From: Molossus alvarezi
Taxonomy: Eukaryota; Chordata; Mammalia; Chiroptera; Molossidae
Assembly: GCA_037176705.1 (NCBI GenBank)
Contig: CM073889.1
Coordinates: 55,359,596-55,423,595, forward strand
Direction: 5' to 3'
DNA length: 64,000 bases
This document shows, in pieces, positions 1 through 11,486 of this stretch. The translations under genes and the position numbers were made by a program. How positions within the stretch are numbered: the stretch's first letter is position 1; each line of letters starts with the position of its first letter. The notes below the pieces were generated by a model, which was given only the letters and a program-made list of their open reading frames with translations, was not told the origin of the DNA and ran no database searches.

Positions 1-83
1 ATCAGAGCAGAAGTAAACGACATAGAGACTAAAAAAAGTTCAAAAGATTAATAGAACAACTGTTCTTTAAAGAGATAAACAAA
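1..83 (+). mobile_element. L1 ORF2 fragment, type 3 (outer element, segment 1)
   Basis: This is ORF2 sequence between the endonuclease and reverse transcriptase domains, matching about 24164-24247 of the full-length copy at 21395-27235. The element continues at 1138, 1692 and 7245 after later insertions. The last 11 bases (agataaacaaa, 73-83) recur at 1138-1148 and are the TSD of the nested L1. Its 5' part lies outside the window. Confidence 0.85.
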
Positions 84-1137
84 TGGGACTACATCACTCT
101 AAAGCTTTTGCACAGCAAAAGAAACAACCAACAAAATGGAAAGGCAATTCACTTTATGGGGGAGCATTATTGCCAATGATACATCAGATAAGAGGTTAAT
201 TTCCAAAATATATATTGTGCTCACACAACTCAACAAAAGGAAGACAAAGAACCCAATTTAAAAATGGGCAGAGGAGATGAATAGACACCTCTCCAAACAG
301 GACATACAAATGGCTAAGAGACATATGAAGAAATGCTCAACATCACTAAGCATCAGAGAGATGCATATTAAAACAACAATGAGGTATCACCTCACACCTG
401 TCAGAATGGCCGCCATCAACAAATCATCAAACAACAAGTGTTGGCGAGGTTGTGGAGAAAAGGGGACTCGAGTACACTGCTGGTGGGAATGCAGACTGGT
501 GCAGCCACTATGGAAAACAATATGGGGTTACCTCAAAAAATTAAAAATTAAACTTCCATTTGACCCAGTGATCCCACTTCTAGGAATATATCCTAAGAAG
601 CCTGAAACATGAATCAGAAAGAATATATGTACCCCCATGTTCCTAGCAGCACTATTTACAACAGCTAAGATCTGGACACAGCCCAAATGTCCATCAGTAG
701 ACGAATGGATAAAAAAGCTGTGGTACATATACACAATGGAGTACTATGCAGCTATAAGAGAGAAAGATCTCTTATCCTTTGAGAAGACATGGAGGGACCT
801 GGAAAGTATCATCCTAAGTGAAACAAACCAAAACAGAGAAAGGCAAGTATCATATAATCTTACTTATATGTAGAATATAATGAACATAACAGTCTAAGAA
901 ATGGGGTAGTCCCACAGATTTAGAAGTGGGGTACAGACTGACAATCCTCAGAAGAGGAGGTGGTGGGGGAGAGATAAACCACAGAATTTATATGCATGTA
1001 TGCATGAACAATGAACATGAACAACAAACTCGGGACAGGGCAGGGAGGGAGGGGGAAGGTATATTAGTGGGGGAAACAGGAGAAACATCTGTAACAAAAA
1101 TTAATTTATTAATCTTAAAATAAATAACTAAATAAAA
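84..1137 (+). mobile_element. 5'-truncated L1, type 2, nested in the type 3 L1
   Basis: The element starts in the ORF2 C-terminal region (equivalent to about 26166 of the full-length copy) and runs through the ORF2 stop near 871-873, a 3' UTR and an A-rich tail. It is flanked by the 11-bp TSD agataaacaaa (73-83 and 1138-1148). The cysteine-histidine motif near the ORF2 C-terminus is visible at about 439-490. A TGA near 610 breaks the frame in the segment that reads PETPI in better copies. The 3' UTR has the type 2 signature (gaatggggtagtccc). Confidence 0.9.
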
Positions 1138-1456
1138 AGATAAACAAAATTAATGGACTCTTAACTAGATTCACCAAGAAACAGAGAGAGGACCCAAATA
1201 AACAAAATTAGAATCCAAAAAGAGAAGTAACATCTGACACTACAGAAATACAAAGGATTATTAACAAATACTATGAACAAATTTGACAATCTAAGCAAAA
1301 TGGACAAATTTCTAGAAACAAAGAGTCTCCCAAAACTGAACCAGGAGGAGATAGAAGGCTACATCAGACCAGTAACTAGTAAAGATATTGAAGATGTAAT
1401 CAAGAATCTCTCAGCAAACAGAAGTCTGGGTTTGGACGGCTTCACATGTAAAGAAG
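1138..1456 (+). mobile_element. L1 ORF2 fragment, type 3 (outer element, segment 2)
   Basis: This continues ORF2 directly from base 83, running from the linker (LTRFTKKQR-like) to the start of the reverse transcriptase (LGLDGF, equivalent to PGPDGF). The VES SINE at 1457 interrupts it. Frame-breaking changes are present, so it is not functional. Confidence 0.85.
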
Positions 1457-1691
1457 AAGCGCCTTGGCCGGTTTGGCTCAGCGGTTGGAGCTTCGGCCTG
1501 CGGTACAGAGAGACCCGGGTTTGGTTCCCGCTAAGGGCACGTACCTCGGTTGCAGTTTGTCCCCGGCCCTGGTTGGTTGTGCGGGTGGCAGCCCCTCGAT
1601 GCGTCCCTTCACATCGATGTTTCTCTCTCTCTCCCTCCCGTTCTATCTGAACAAAAAATGGAAAAATGTCCTCAGGTTAGGATTAAAAAAA
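1457..1691 (+). mobile_element. VES-type tRNA-derived SINE
   Basis: The head gccttggccggtttggctcag holds the pol III A-box region and a B-box-like ggtttggttccc follows about 45 bases later. A body with cgctaagggcacgtacctcgg, a CT-rich stretch and an A tail complete it. A short TSD, aaagaag, is at 1450-1456 and 1692-1698. It is inserted in the reverse transcriptase region of the type 3 L1. Confidence 0.88.
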
Positions 1692-2186
1692 AAAGAAGTA
1701 ACATTCATTCTCTTCAAACTATTTTAAAACACTCAAGAAGGAAAACTGCCAAATTTGTTTTATGAGGCTAGCATAAATTTTAAAACCAGATAAAGACACT
1801 ACAAAGAAAGAAAACTATAAGCCAATATCCCTGATGAACCCAGATGCCAAAATCCTTAACAAAATATTAGCAAATCGGATCCAGAAATACATCAAAAAAA
1901 GTAATCACCATAACCAAGTGGGATTCATCTCAGGGATGTAAGGCTGGTACAATATTCACAAGCCAATAAATGTGATACACCACATAAACAAAATGAAAGC
2001 TAAAAACCATATGATCATATCAATAGATGCTGAAAAATCTTTTGAGAAAATGCAGCACCCATTTCTGATAATAATGCTCAGCAATGTGGGAATAGAAGGA
2101 TTATATCTTGACATAGTAAAGACCGTATAAGAAAAAGCTACACCCAACATCACATTCAATAGACACAAACTAAAAGCATTTTTCTT
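1692..2186 (+). mobile_element. L1 ORF2 reverse transcriptase fragment, type 3 (outer element, segment 3)
   Basis: This continues the reverse transcriptase region after the SINE, with recognisable but mutated frames equivalent to NYRPISLMN and IDAEKAF. It ends in aaaagcatttttctt (2172-2186), which is repeated exactly at 7245-7259. That is the 15-bp TSD of the antisense L1 inserted here. Confidence 0.87.
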
Positions 2187-4092
2187 TTCTTTTTTTAATA
2201 CTATACTATTTATTTATTTTTTTAATTTATTTTTTATTAATTAATTTTTGTTACAGATGTTTCTCCTTTTTCCCCCACTGATTCCCCTCTCCCCCACCCT
2301 CCCTGCCCTGTCTCCAGTTTGTTGTCCATGTCCACTGTTCATGCATACATGCATATAACTTCTGTGGTTTATCTCTCCCCCACCACCCCCTCTTTTGGGG
2401 ATTGTCAGTCTGTACTCCACTTGTACTCCACTTCCACGTCTCTGAGACTACCCCATTACTCAGACTGTTATGTTCATTATATTCTACAAAAAAGTGAGAT
2501 CATATGATACTTGTCTTTCTCTGTTTGGCTTGTTTCACTTAGGATGATACTTTCCAGGTCCCTCCATGTAGTCTCAAAGGATAAGAGATCTTTCTTTCTT
2601 ATAGTGCATAGTACTCCATTGTGTATATGTACAACTGCTTTTTTATCCATTCGTCTACTGATGGACACTTGGGCTGTTTCCAGATCTTAGCTATTGTAAA
2701 TAGTGCTGCTACAAACATGGGGGTACATATATTCTTTCTGATTGGTGTTTCAGGCTTCTTAGGACATATTCCTAGAAGTGGGATCACTGGGTCAAACAGA
2801 AGTTTAATTTTTAATTTTTTGAGGTAACCCCATATTGTTTTCCATAGTGGCTGCACCAGTCTTCATTCCCACCAGCAGTGTACTCGAGTCCCCTTTTCTC
2901 CACAGCCTCGTCAATACTTGTTGTTTGATGATTTGTTGATGGTGGCCATTCTGACAGGTGTGAGGTGATACCTCATTGTTGTTTTAATTTGCATCTCTCT
3001 GATGTTTAGTGATGATGAGCATTTCTTCATATGTCTTTTAGCCATTTGTATGTCCTGTTTGTAGAGGTGACTATTTAGTTCCTCTGCCCATATTTTAATT
3101 GGGTTCTTTGTCTTCCTTTTGTGGACTTGTATGAGCACTGTACATACATTGGAAATTAACCCCTATCTGATATATCATTGGCAATTATGCTCTCCCATAC
3201 AGTGGGTAGCCTTTCCATTTTGATGATTGTATCTTTCGCTGTGCAGAAGCTTTTGAGTTTGATGTAATCCCATGTGTTCATTTTCTTCTTTGTTTCTATT
3301 GCCTTAGGTGATGTATCAGTGAAAATTCTGCTGCATATGATGTCTGAAATTTTGTTGCCTACAGTTTCTTCTAGCATTTTTATGGATTCACAGGTAACAT
3401 TTAAGTCTTTTATCCATTTCGAGTTTATTCTCGTGTAGGGTGTAAGTTGATGGTCTAGTTTCATTTTTCTGCAAGTAGCTGTCCAATTTTCCCAACACCA
3501 TTTATTAAAGAGGCTGTCTTTACTCCACTGTATGCTCTTGCCACCTTTGTCAAATATTAATTGAGCATATTGCCTTGGGTCCATTTCTGGGTTTTCTGTT
3601 CTGTTCCACTGCTCTATATGACTGTTCTTGTGCCAGTACCAGGCTGTTTTGAATACAGTGGCTTTGTAGTATAACCTGAAATCTGGTATTGTGATTCCTC
3701 CAACTTTGTTCTTCCTTTTGAAGCTTGCTGTGGCTATTCGAGGCCTTTTTTGTTTCCATGTGAATTTTTAAAGTACTTGTTCTAATTCTGTGAGGTATGC
3801 CATTGGTATTTTGATGGGGATTGCGTTGAATCTATAGATTGCTATGGGTAATATGGACATTTTAATGATGTTAATTCTCCCAATCCATGAACAGGGTATG
3901 TGCTTCCACATTTTTATATCTTCCTCTATTTCTTTTTTCAATGCCCTATAGTTTTCTGCGAATAAGTCCTTTATTTCTTTGGTTAAGTTTATTCCTACGT
4001 ATCTTAATTTTTTTTTTTGCTGCAATGGTAAATGGGATTGTTTTCTTAGTTTCTCATTCTGTGAGTTCATCATCAGTGTATAAGAATGCCAT
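2187..4092 (-). mobile_element. Antisense L1, type 2, 3' half
   Basis: Read on the minus strand, this gives ORF2 from the KSMAFLY region to the stop, then the 3' UTR, then an A-rich tail at 2187-2245. With its other half at 5465-7244 it forms one insertion, bounded by the 15-bp TSD at 2172-2186 and 7245-7259. A young plus-strand L1 interrupts it at 4093. Stretches of open frame remain (such as 3156-3584), but there is no complete ORF. Confidence 0.9.
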
Positions 4093-5453
4093 AGAAAGAG
4101 CATACAGTGGAGTAAAGACAGCCTCTTTAATAAATGGTGTTGGGAAAATTGGACAGCTACATGCAAAAAAGTGAAACTAGACCATCAACTTACACCATAC
4201 ACAAAAATAAACTCAAAATGGATAAAAGACTTAAATGTGACCCGTGAATCCATAAAAATTCTAGAAGAAAATGTAGGCAACAAAATTTCGGACATCATAC
4301 GGAGCAGAATTTTCACTGATACATCACCTAAGGCAACATAAATAAAGGAGAAAATGAACACATGGGACTACATTAAACTAAAAAGCTTCTGCACAGCGAA
4401 AGAAATAATCATCAAAATGGAAAGGCAACCCACTGTATGGGAGAACATCATTGCCAATGATGTATCAGATAAGGGGTTAATTTCCAATATATATAGAGTG
4501 CTCCTACAACTCAACAAAAGGAATACAAAGAACCCAATTAAAAAATGGGCAGAGGAGCTGAATAGACACCTCTCCAAACAGGACATACAAATGGCCAAAA
4601 GACATATGAAGAAATGCTCAACATCACTAATCATCAGAGAGATGCAAATTAAAACAACAATGAGGTATCACCTCACACCTGTCAGAATGGCCGCCATCAA
4701 CAAATCATCAAACAACAAGTGTTAGCAAGGGTGTGGAGAAAAGGGTACTCTAGTGCACTGCTGGTGGGAATGCAGACTGGTGCAGCCACTATGGAAAACA
4801 ATATGGTGCTACCTCAAAAAATTAAAAATTGAACTTCCATTTGACCCAGTGATCCCACTGCTGGGAATATACGCTAAGAAGCCTGAAACACCAATCAGGA
4901 AGAATATATGTACCCCCATGTTCATAGCAGCACTATTTACAATAGCTAAGATCTGGAAACAGCCCAAGTGCCCACCAGTAGACGAATGGATAAAAAAGCT
5001 GTGGTACATATACACAATGGAGTACTATGCAGCTGTAAGAAAGAAAGATCTCTTATCCTTTGAGACAACATGGAGGGACCTGGAAAGTATTATCCTAAGT
5101 GAAAGAAGCCAATCAGAAAAAGACAAATACCACATGATCTCACTTATATACGGAATATAATGAACATGACAGTCTGAGGAATACAGTAGACCGAGACACA
5201 TGGAAGTAGGGCACAGACTGACATCCCTCAGAAGAGGGGGTGGGGGGATGGGGGATTGGGAAGAGATAAACCACAGAACTTATATGCATGTATGCATGAC
5301 CAATGGACATGGACAACTAAGCCGGGGACGGGGCGGAGGTGGGGTGGGGTGGGGGGTGCCAATGGGGTAAAAAGTAACAAAAAAATAAATAAAAAATTCT
5401 TAAAAAATAAAAGTTTTATCCTCTCTATTGAATCTTTCTTAAAAAAAAAAAAA
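4093..5453 (+). mobile_element. Young 5'-truncated L1, type 1, with candidate 3' transduction
   Basis: The element starts near 4098 in the ORF2 C-terminal third and is about as well preserved as the copy at 38228. ORF2 ends at the TAA near 5158-5160. The 3' UTR has the type 1 signature (aagccggggacgggg). The TSD aagaatgccat is at 4082-4092 and 5454-5464. After the first A-rich tail (about 5380-5410) come about 28 non-L1 bases (5412-5440) and then a second pure A run. Such a structure is expected when transcription reads through the L1 polyadenylation site. Confidence 0.92.
5412..5440 (+). other. Candidate 3'-transduced sequence of the L1
   Basis: This short segment (beginning gttttatcctctctattg) lies between two A-rich stretches and inside the TSDs of the L1 at 4093-5453. 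It does not resemble any L1 3' UTR in the window. The best reading is flanking DNA carried from the source locus by read-through transcription. A mutated stretch of a long A tail is possible but less likely, given its base composition. Confidence 0.55.
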
Positions 5454-5464
5454 AAGAATGCCAT

Positions 5465-7126
5465 CGATTTCTTGACGTTAATTCTGTATCCTACTACTTT
5501 GCCAAATTCATTTATTAAGTCTAGTAAATTTTTGATGGAGTCTTTGGGGTTTTCTATGTATAGTATCATGTCATCTGCAAATAATGACAATTTCACTTCC
5601 TCCTTTCCAATTCGGATCCCTTTTATTTTTTCTTCATGACTGATTGCTGTGGCTACAACTTCCAATTCTCTGTTAAATAGGAGTGGCAAAAGTGGGCATG
5701 CTTGCCTTGTTCCTGTTCTTAAGGGAAATGCTTTAATTTTTGCCCATTGAGTATGATGTTGGCTGTAGGTCTTTCATATATGGCCTTTATTATGTCTATA
5801 TATGATCCTTCTATTCCCACACTGCTGAGCTTTTTTATCAGAAATGGATGCTGGATTTTGTCAAAGGCTTTTTCAGCATCTATTGATATTATCATGTGGT
5901 TTTTATTCTTCATTTATTTATGTGGTGTATCACATTTATGGATTTGCAAATATTGTACCATCCTTGCATCCCTGGGATGAATCCCACTTTATCATGATGG
6001 ATAATTTTCTTGGTGTATTGCTGGATCTGATTTGCCAGTATTTTGTTCAGGATTTTGGCATCTATGTTCATCAGGGATATTGGCCTGTAGTTTTCTTTCT
6101 TTGTAGTGTCTTTTTCTGGTTTTGGAATTAGAATTATGCTGGCTTCATAAAACGAGTTTGGAAGTCTTCCTTTTTCTTGAATTTTTGGAAATAGTTTGAG
6201 GAGAATGGGTATTAGTTCTTCTTTGAATGTTCAGTAAAACTCCCCAAGAAGCCATCCGGGCCTGGGCTTTTGTTTGCTGGGAGAGTCTTGATTACATCTT
6301 CAATTTCTTCTGTTGTTATTGGTCTGTTCAAGTTTTCTATCTCTTCCTGATCCAGTGTTGGGAGACTATGTGTTTCTAGAAATTTGTCCATTTCACTTAG
6401 ATTGTCGAATTTGTTGCCATATAATTGTTCATAGTAGTTGTTAACAATCTTTTGTATTTCTGTGGTGTCAGTTGTTACTTCTCCTCTTTCATTTCTGATT
6501 TTGTGTATTTTGGTTCTCTCTCTTTGTTTCTTGGTGAGTCTAGCTAAGGGTGCATCCATCTTGTTTATCTTTTTGAAAAACCAGCTCTTTGTTTTATTGA
6601 TCCTTTGAATTGTTTTTTTTGGTCTTTATGTCATTTATTTCTGCTCTGATCTTTACTATTTCCTTCCTTCGACTTGCTCTGGGGTTTTCTTTTTGTTTGC
6701 TTTCTAGTTCTTTAAGTTGTGAGGTTAGATATTCTATTAGAGATTTTTCTTGCTTTTTGAGGTAGGCCTGTAGTGCTATGAACTTCCCTCTCAGAACTGC
6801 TTTCACTGCATCCCACAGATTTTGTGTTGTTGTGTCTTCGTTTTCATTGGTTTCCATGAAGTTTTTTATTTCTTCCTTGATCTCCTCGGTGACCCATTCA
6901 TTGTTTAATAACATGCTATTTAGCTTCCATGTGTTCAGATGTCTTTGTATGTTCTTCTTGCCATTGATTTCTAGTTTCAAGCCATTGTGATCTGAGAAGA
7001 TGCTTGATATGATTTCAATCTTCTTGAACTTGTAGAGACTTAGTTTGTGCCCTAACATGTGGCCTATCTTTGAGAATGTCCCATGTGCACTTGAGAAGAA
7101 TGTGAATTCTGTAGTTTTGGGGTGTT
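5465..7126 (-). mobile_element. Antisense L1, type 2, ORF2 middle and endonuclease part
   Basis: This is the rest of the antisense L1 begun at 2187. On the minus strand it reads from the endonuclease domain ([15 protein letters not shown] segment near 7110) through the linker to the FADD catalytic motif near 5566-5577. Several stops and frameshifts break the frame. At about 7127 the sequence leaves the endonuclease region and jumps to reverse transcriptase sequence. Confidence 0.88.
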
Positions 7127-7244
7127 GGATCCCTTTTATTTTTACTTCCTGTCTGATTGCTGTGGTTAAGACTTCCAGTACTATGTTAAATAAGAGTGGC
7201 AAAAGTGGGCATCCTTGCCTTGTTCCTGTTCTTAAGGGAAATGT
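7127..7244 (-). mobile_element. Displaced L1 reverse transcriptase segment at the 5' end of the antisense L1
   Basis: These 118 bases resemble the reverse transcriptase segment already present at about 5617-5740 of the same element. They sit at its extreme 5' end, inside the TSD. On the minus strand they encode the GTRQGCPL region. They are also an imperfect inverted copy of the target L1 just outside the TSD (7251-7370). A template jump during cDNA synthesis would explain the structure. Confidence 0.7.
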
Positions 7245-8117
7245 AAAAGCATTTTTCTTAAAAACAGGAACAAGACAAGGATGCTTTTTTTCACCACTCT
7301 TATTTAACATAGTATTGGAAGACTTATCCACAGGAATTAGACATCAAGAAAACATAATTGAAAAGAAGAACGTGAAACTGTCATTATTTGCAGATGACAT
7401 GACACTGTACATAGAAAACCCTAATGACTCCATCAAAAATCTACTAGAATTAATAAATGAATTTGGCAAAGTGGCAGGATACAAAATTAATGTCAAGGAA
7501 TTAATAGCATTCTTATACACCAACAACAGACTCACAAAAATAAAAACTAAAAAAGCAATCCCATTTACCACTGCAAGAAGAAAATTAAGGTCCGATAAAT
7601 AAACTTAACCAACGAAGTACAAGACCTATTCACAAAAAACTACAGGGTGTTGACAAATGAAATAGAGGAAGATATGAAAAAGTGGAAGCATATATCTTGT
7701 TTATGAATTTGAGTGGTTAAAAAAGCTGTGGTACATACACACAATGGAATACTATGGAGCTGTAAGAAAGAAAAATCTCTTATGCTTTGAGATGACATGG
7801 AGAGACCTGGAGAGTATTATCCTAAGTGAAACAAGCCAATCAGAGAAGAATAAATATCACATGAGATCAGTTATTTGTGGAATGTAATGAACAAAATAAG
7901 CTGAAGAACAAAATAGACCCAGAAACAGGAAAGTGGTGTGCAGATGACAAACCTCAGAAAAGGTGGGTGTGGGGGAGGAAAGAGATAAACCACAGAACTT
8001 ATATGCATGTATGCATAAACAAGGACATAGATAACAATGCTGGGGGTGGGGTGGCTGAATTGGGATGAGGGTGTCAATGGGGGAAAAAGGAAAAACGTAA
8101 ATTTATTAATTTAAGAA
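7245..8117 (+). mobile_element. L1 3' part, type 3 (outer element, segment 4)
   Basis: This resumes the outer L1 after the 15-bp TSD: reverse transcriptase with an intact FADDM motif (7387-7401), then ORF2 to about 7705. A deletion of about 1.2 kb follows, since the next bases match the WYIYTMEYY region. The 3' UTR and A-rich tail end near 8117. The 3' UTR (gggtgtcaatggggg) is type 3. The piece is non-coding because of the deletion and stops. Confidence 0.85.
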
Positions 8118-8960
8118 AATGGGCAAAGAATTTGGATAAACACTTCTCCAAAGGTGCCAGAGAGATGGCCAAGAGACATATGAAAAAATATTCAACATCA
8201 CTAATCATCAGAGAGATGCAAATTTAAATGGCAATGAGATATCACCTCACACCTGCCAAAATGGCTACCATCAACAAACAACAAGTGCTGTCAAGGATGT
8301 AGAAACAAGGGAATTATAGTACACTGCTTCTGGGAATACAGAATGGTGCTGTCACTGTGGAATGCAGTATGGACGTTCCTCAAAAATTAAAACTGGAACT
8401 TCTATTTGACCTATTGGCCCCATATCTAAGAATATATCCTAAGAATCCCCAAACCCCAATCATAAATTATATATATTTACAGCTGCATTATTTATAATAG
8501 GTAAGATCTGGAAACAGCCCAAGTGCCTATCAGTATAAGTGGATAAAAAAGCTGTGGTACATTTACACAATAAAATACTATGTAGCAGTACAAAAAAGGA
8601 CCTCTTACCCTTTGAGAAAGCATAGATGGGCCTAAAGGGTATTATACTAAGTGAAATAAGCTAGTCAGAAAAAGACCAATATCACATGATCTCACTTATT
8701 TGTGGAATCTAATAAACAAAATAAATTGACCAAAAAATAAGTCCAAAGTTATGGAGATATGGAACAGACTGACATATCTCAGAGGGTAGATTGGGATGGG
8801 TAAAGATTAATTAAAGAACTTATATAATTATATGCATAGCCCATGCACGCAGACAATAGTTTGGTGAAGGCCTGTTTTGTGGAAGGGGCTGGGCAGAGGT
8901 GGGATAAGGAAGGGAAAATGGGAGACATCTGCAATACTGTCAGCAATAAATATACATATA
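8118..8960 (+). mobile_element. Old L1 3' end, type 4
   Basis: This is an ORF2 C-terminal remnant ([15 protein letters not shown] near 8170) followed by a diverged 3' UTR and A-rich tail. It is clearly more decayed than the neighbouring L1s. Its 3' UTR differs from types 1-3 (ggaatctaataaacaaa; aagattaattaaagaac). The type 3 L1 tail abuts it directly at 8117, so the type 3 copy probably inserted into it. Its upstream part would then lie beyond the left edge. Confidence 0.75.
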
Positions 8961-9580
8961 AAGTAATAATAGTAAATAAAATAAAATATAGAATAGGGAA
9001 AAATGGGATAAAAATTAAAATAAAGAATTGAGAAAGATGAAAAAACAGAATATAAGGAAAGAGAAATAAAAGAATATGAAAGGAAGAAGAAAGAGATCGA
9101 AAAAAAAGAAAAAGAGAAAAAAATTGAATCTGCTATTTGTGAAGTTCACTGGATTTTGCTCTGATGTTGTTGAATCTGGCATCTTTGGTGTGTCAGTCCT
9201 GAGCTTTATGGGAGTTTCTCTGGTGAAAGCCAATGTGTATCACGGTCCATGCCTGGCCCTGGGTAAGCTGACTGAAACACAGCAGGGTGGAGCCTCAAGT
9301 ACTCCATTGGGAAGAGCCTCTGTAGCCTCAGTCTGCTTCAGGACTTGCACCTTGAGTGTTTCTGTTCTGAGTTGCTCACCCTTCCCCATGGAACTGGGCT
9401 CTGTGGGTGCATTGGGCTCCTAGCCAGGATGGTTTAAACAGACTTGCATTGAGGATCATGCTCATAGCTTGTAGTGGGGGGTGGGCATTTTTATTCCTTT
9501 TAATGCTCCATCTTTGCCTGAAACACTGGCACTCCCTCATCACCACCCAGAGCATGAGTGGATATAAAAAAATAAAATAT
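8961..9580. other. A-rich and unassigned sequence
   Basis: 8961-9125 is A-rich with AG runs and is probably the decayed tail of the preceding L1. 9126-9580 is non-repetitive in this window and moderately GC-balanced. I see no convincing gene in it. Open frames across it are short or run out of the adjoining antisense L1. Confidence 0.5.
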
Positions 9581-9589
9581 ATAAAAACA

Positions 9590-11486
9590 TTTCTGATTTT
9601 GTGCATTTGGGTTCTCTCTTTGTGTTTCTTGGTGAGTCTAGCTAAGGGTTTATCAATCTTGTTTATCTTTTCAAAAAAACAGCTCTTTGTTTCATTGATC
9701 CTTTGAATTGTTTTTTTGGTCTCTGTGTCATTTATTTCTGCTCTGATCTTTACTATTTCCTTCCTTCTACTTGCTCTGGAGTTTTCTTTTTGTTTGCTTT
9801 CTAATTCTTTAAGTTGTGAGGTTAGACAGTCAATTAGAAATTTTTCTTGTTTCTTGAGGTAGGCCTGTGGTGCTATGAACTTCCCTCTCAGAACTGCTTT
9901 TGAGGCATCCCATGGATTTTTGTGTTGTGGTGTGTTCATTTTCATTGGTTTCCAGGAAGTTTTTAATTTCTTCTTTGATCTCCTCGGTAACCCATTCATT
10001 GTTTAATAACATGCTATTTAGCCTCCATGTGTTAAAATGTCTTTGAATGTTTTTGTTGCAATTGATTTCTAGTTTCATGCCATTGTGATCTGAGAAGGTG
10101 CTTGATATGATTTCAATCTTCTTGAACTTGTAGAGATTTAAATGTGTCCTATCATGTGGTCTATCTTTGAGAATGTCCCATGTGCACTTGAGAAGAATGA
10201 GAATTCTGTACTATTGGGGTGTAATTCTCTGTAGATATGTATTAAATCCATTTGGTCTAGTGCTTCATTTAGAGTCTCTGTTTCCTTGCTAATTTTTTGT
10301 CTAGAGGATCTATCCAGTGGTGTCAATGGGGTGTTGGAGTCCCCTGCTATGATTGTATTGCTATCGATTTCTCTATTGAAGTCCTCCAGAAGATTTTTAA
10401 TATATTTTGGTGCTCCTATATTGGGTGCATATATTTTTATGAAGGTTTTATATTCCTGTTGGATATATCCTTTCAATATTATGTAGTGGCCTTCTTTGTT
10501 TCTAGTTATGACCTTTATTTTGAAATCTATTTGATCAGAAATGAGTATTGCTACCCCAGCTTTTTTTTTTTTTTTTTTTGCTTTTCATGTGCTTGGAAAA
10601 TTTTTTTCCCATCCATTCACTTTCTACCTGTGTGAGTCTTTTGTTGTGAGGTGGATCTCTTGTAAACAACATATAGATGAGTCGTGCTTTCTTATCCAAT
10701 CCGCTATTCTGTGTCTTTTTATCGGAGCATTTAATCCATTTACATTTAAGGTGATTCTTGATATGTACTTATTTATTGCCATTTTCGTTTAGTTTGGTTA
10801 CATTTTTCTTCCTATTTCTTCTATTAATTACAGCAGTCTTTTTATCATTTCTTGTAGTGCTAGTTTGGTGCTAATGTATTCCCTTGCCTTTTTTTTTTTT
10901 TTTTGTCTGGGAAGCACTTTATTAGACCTTCTATTTTGAATGACAGCCTTCCTTTCTGGGTAGAGTAGTCTTGGATTCAGATCCTTGATTTTCATGACCT
11001 TGATTTCTTCATGTCATTCCCTTCTGGTCTGTAGTGTTTCTTGTGGGAAGTCAGCTGAGAGCCTTATGGGGGTTCTTTTGTAGGTTACCTGTTGCTGCTT
11101 TTAATATTCTCTCTTTGTCTTTAATTTTTGGCATTTTAATTACTATGTGTCTTGGTGTGGACCTTTTTGGGTTCTTCTTACTTGGGGCTCTCTGTGATTC
11201 TTGAACTTGAATGCCTTCTTCCTTCACAAAGTTAGGGAAGTTTTCTGTCACTATTTCTTTGAATATATTCTCTAACCCTTGCTCATTTTCTTCTTCTTTG
11301 GGGACTCCTATGATGTGAATATTATTATGTTTCCTGTTGTCCCTCAGTTCTCTTAAGCTGTCTTCCTGTTTTTTTAATCATTTGTTTCTTTTGGTTTTCT
11401 GATTAGTTGATTTTTCTTCTACCCTGTCTTTTAATTCACTGATATGGTCCTCAGCTTCCTCTACTCTGCTGTTTAGACCTTCTAGA
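9590..11486 (-). mobile_element. Inverted 5' part of a twin-primed L1, type 3
   Basis: The minus strand reads ORF1 from the coiled coil (near 11486) to its stop near 10830. It then reads the ORF2 start codon (10780-10782), endonuclease and linker up to 9590. The adjacent plus-strand L1 from about 11487 begins about 1 kb further along ORF2. The outer edge is the more 3' RNA position and the inner junction the most 5' one. That order is expected of twin priming, so this and the next feature are one insertion. The flanking TSD is ataaaaaca (9581-9589 and 13398-13406), short and A-rich. Confidence 0.85.
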
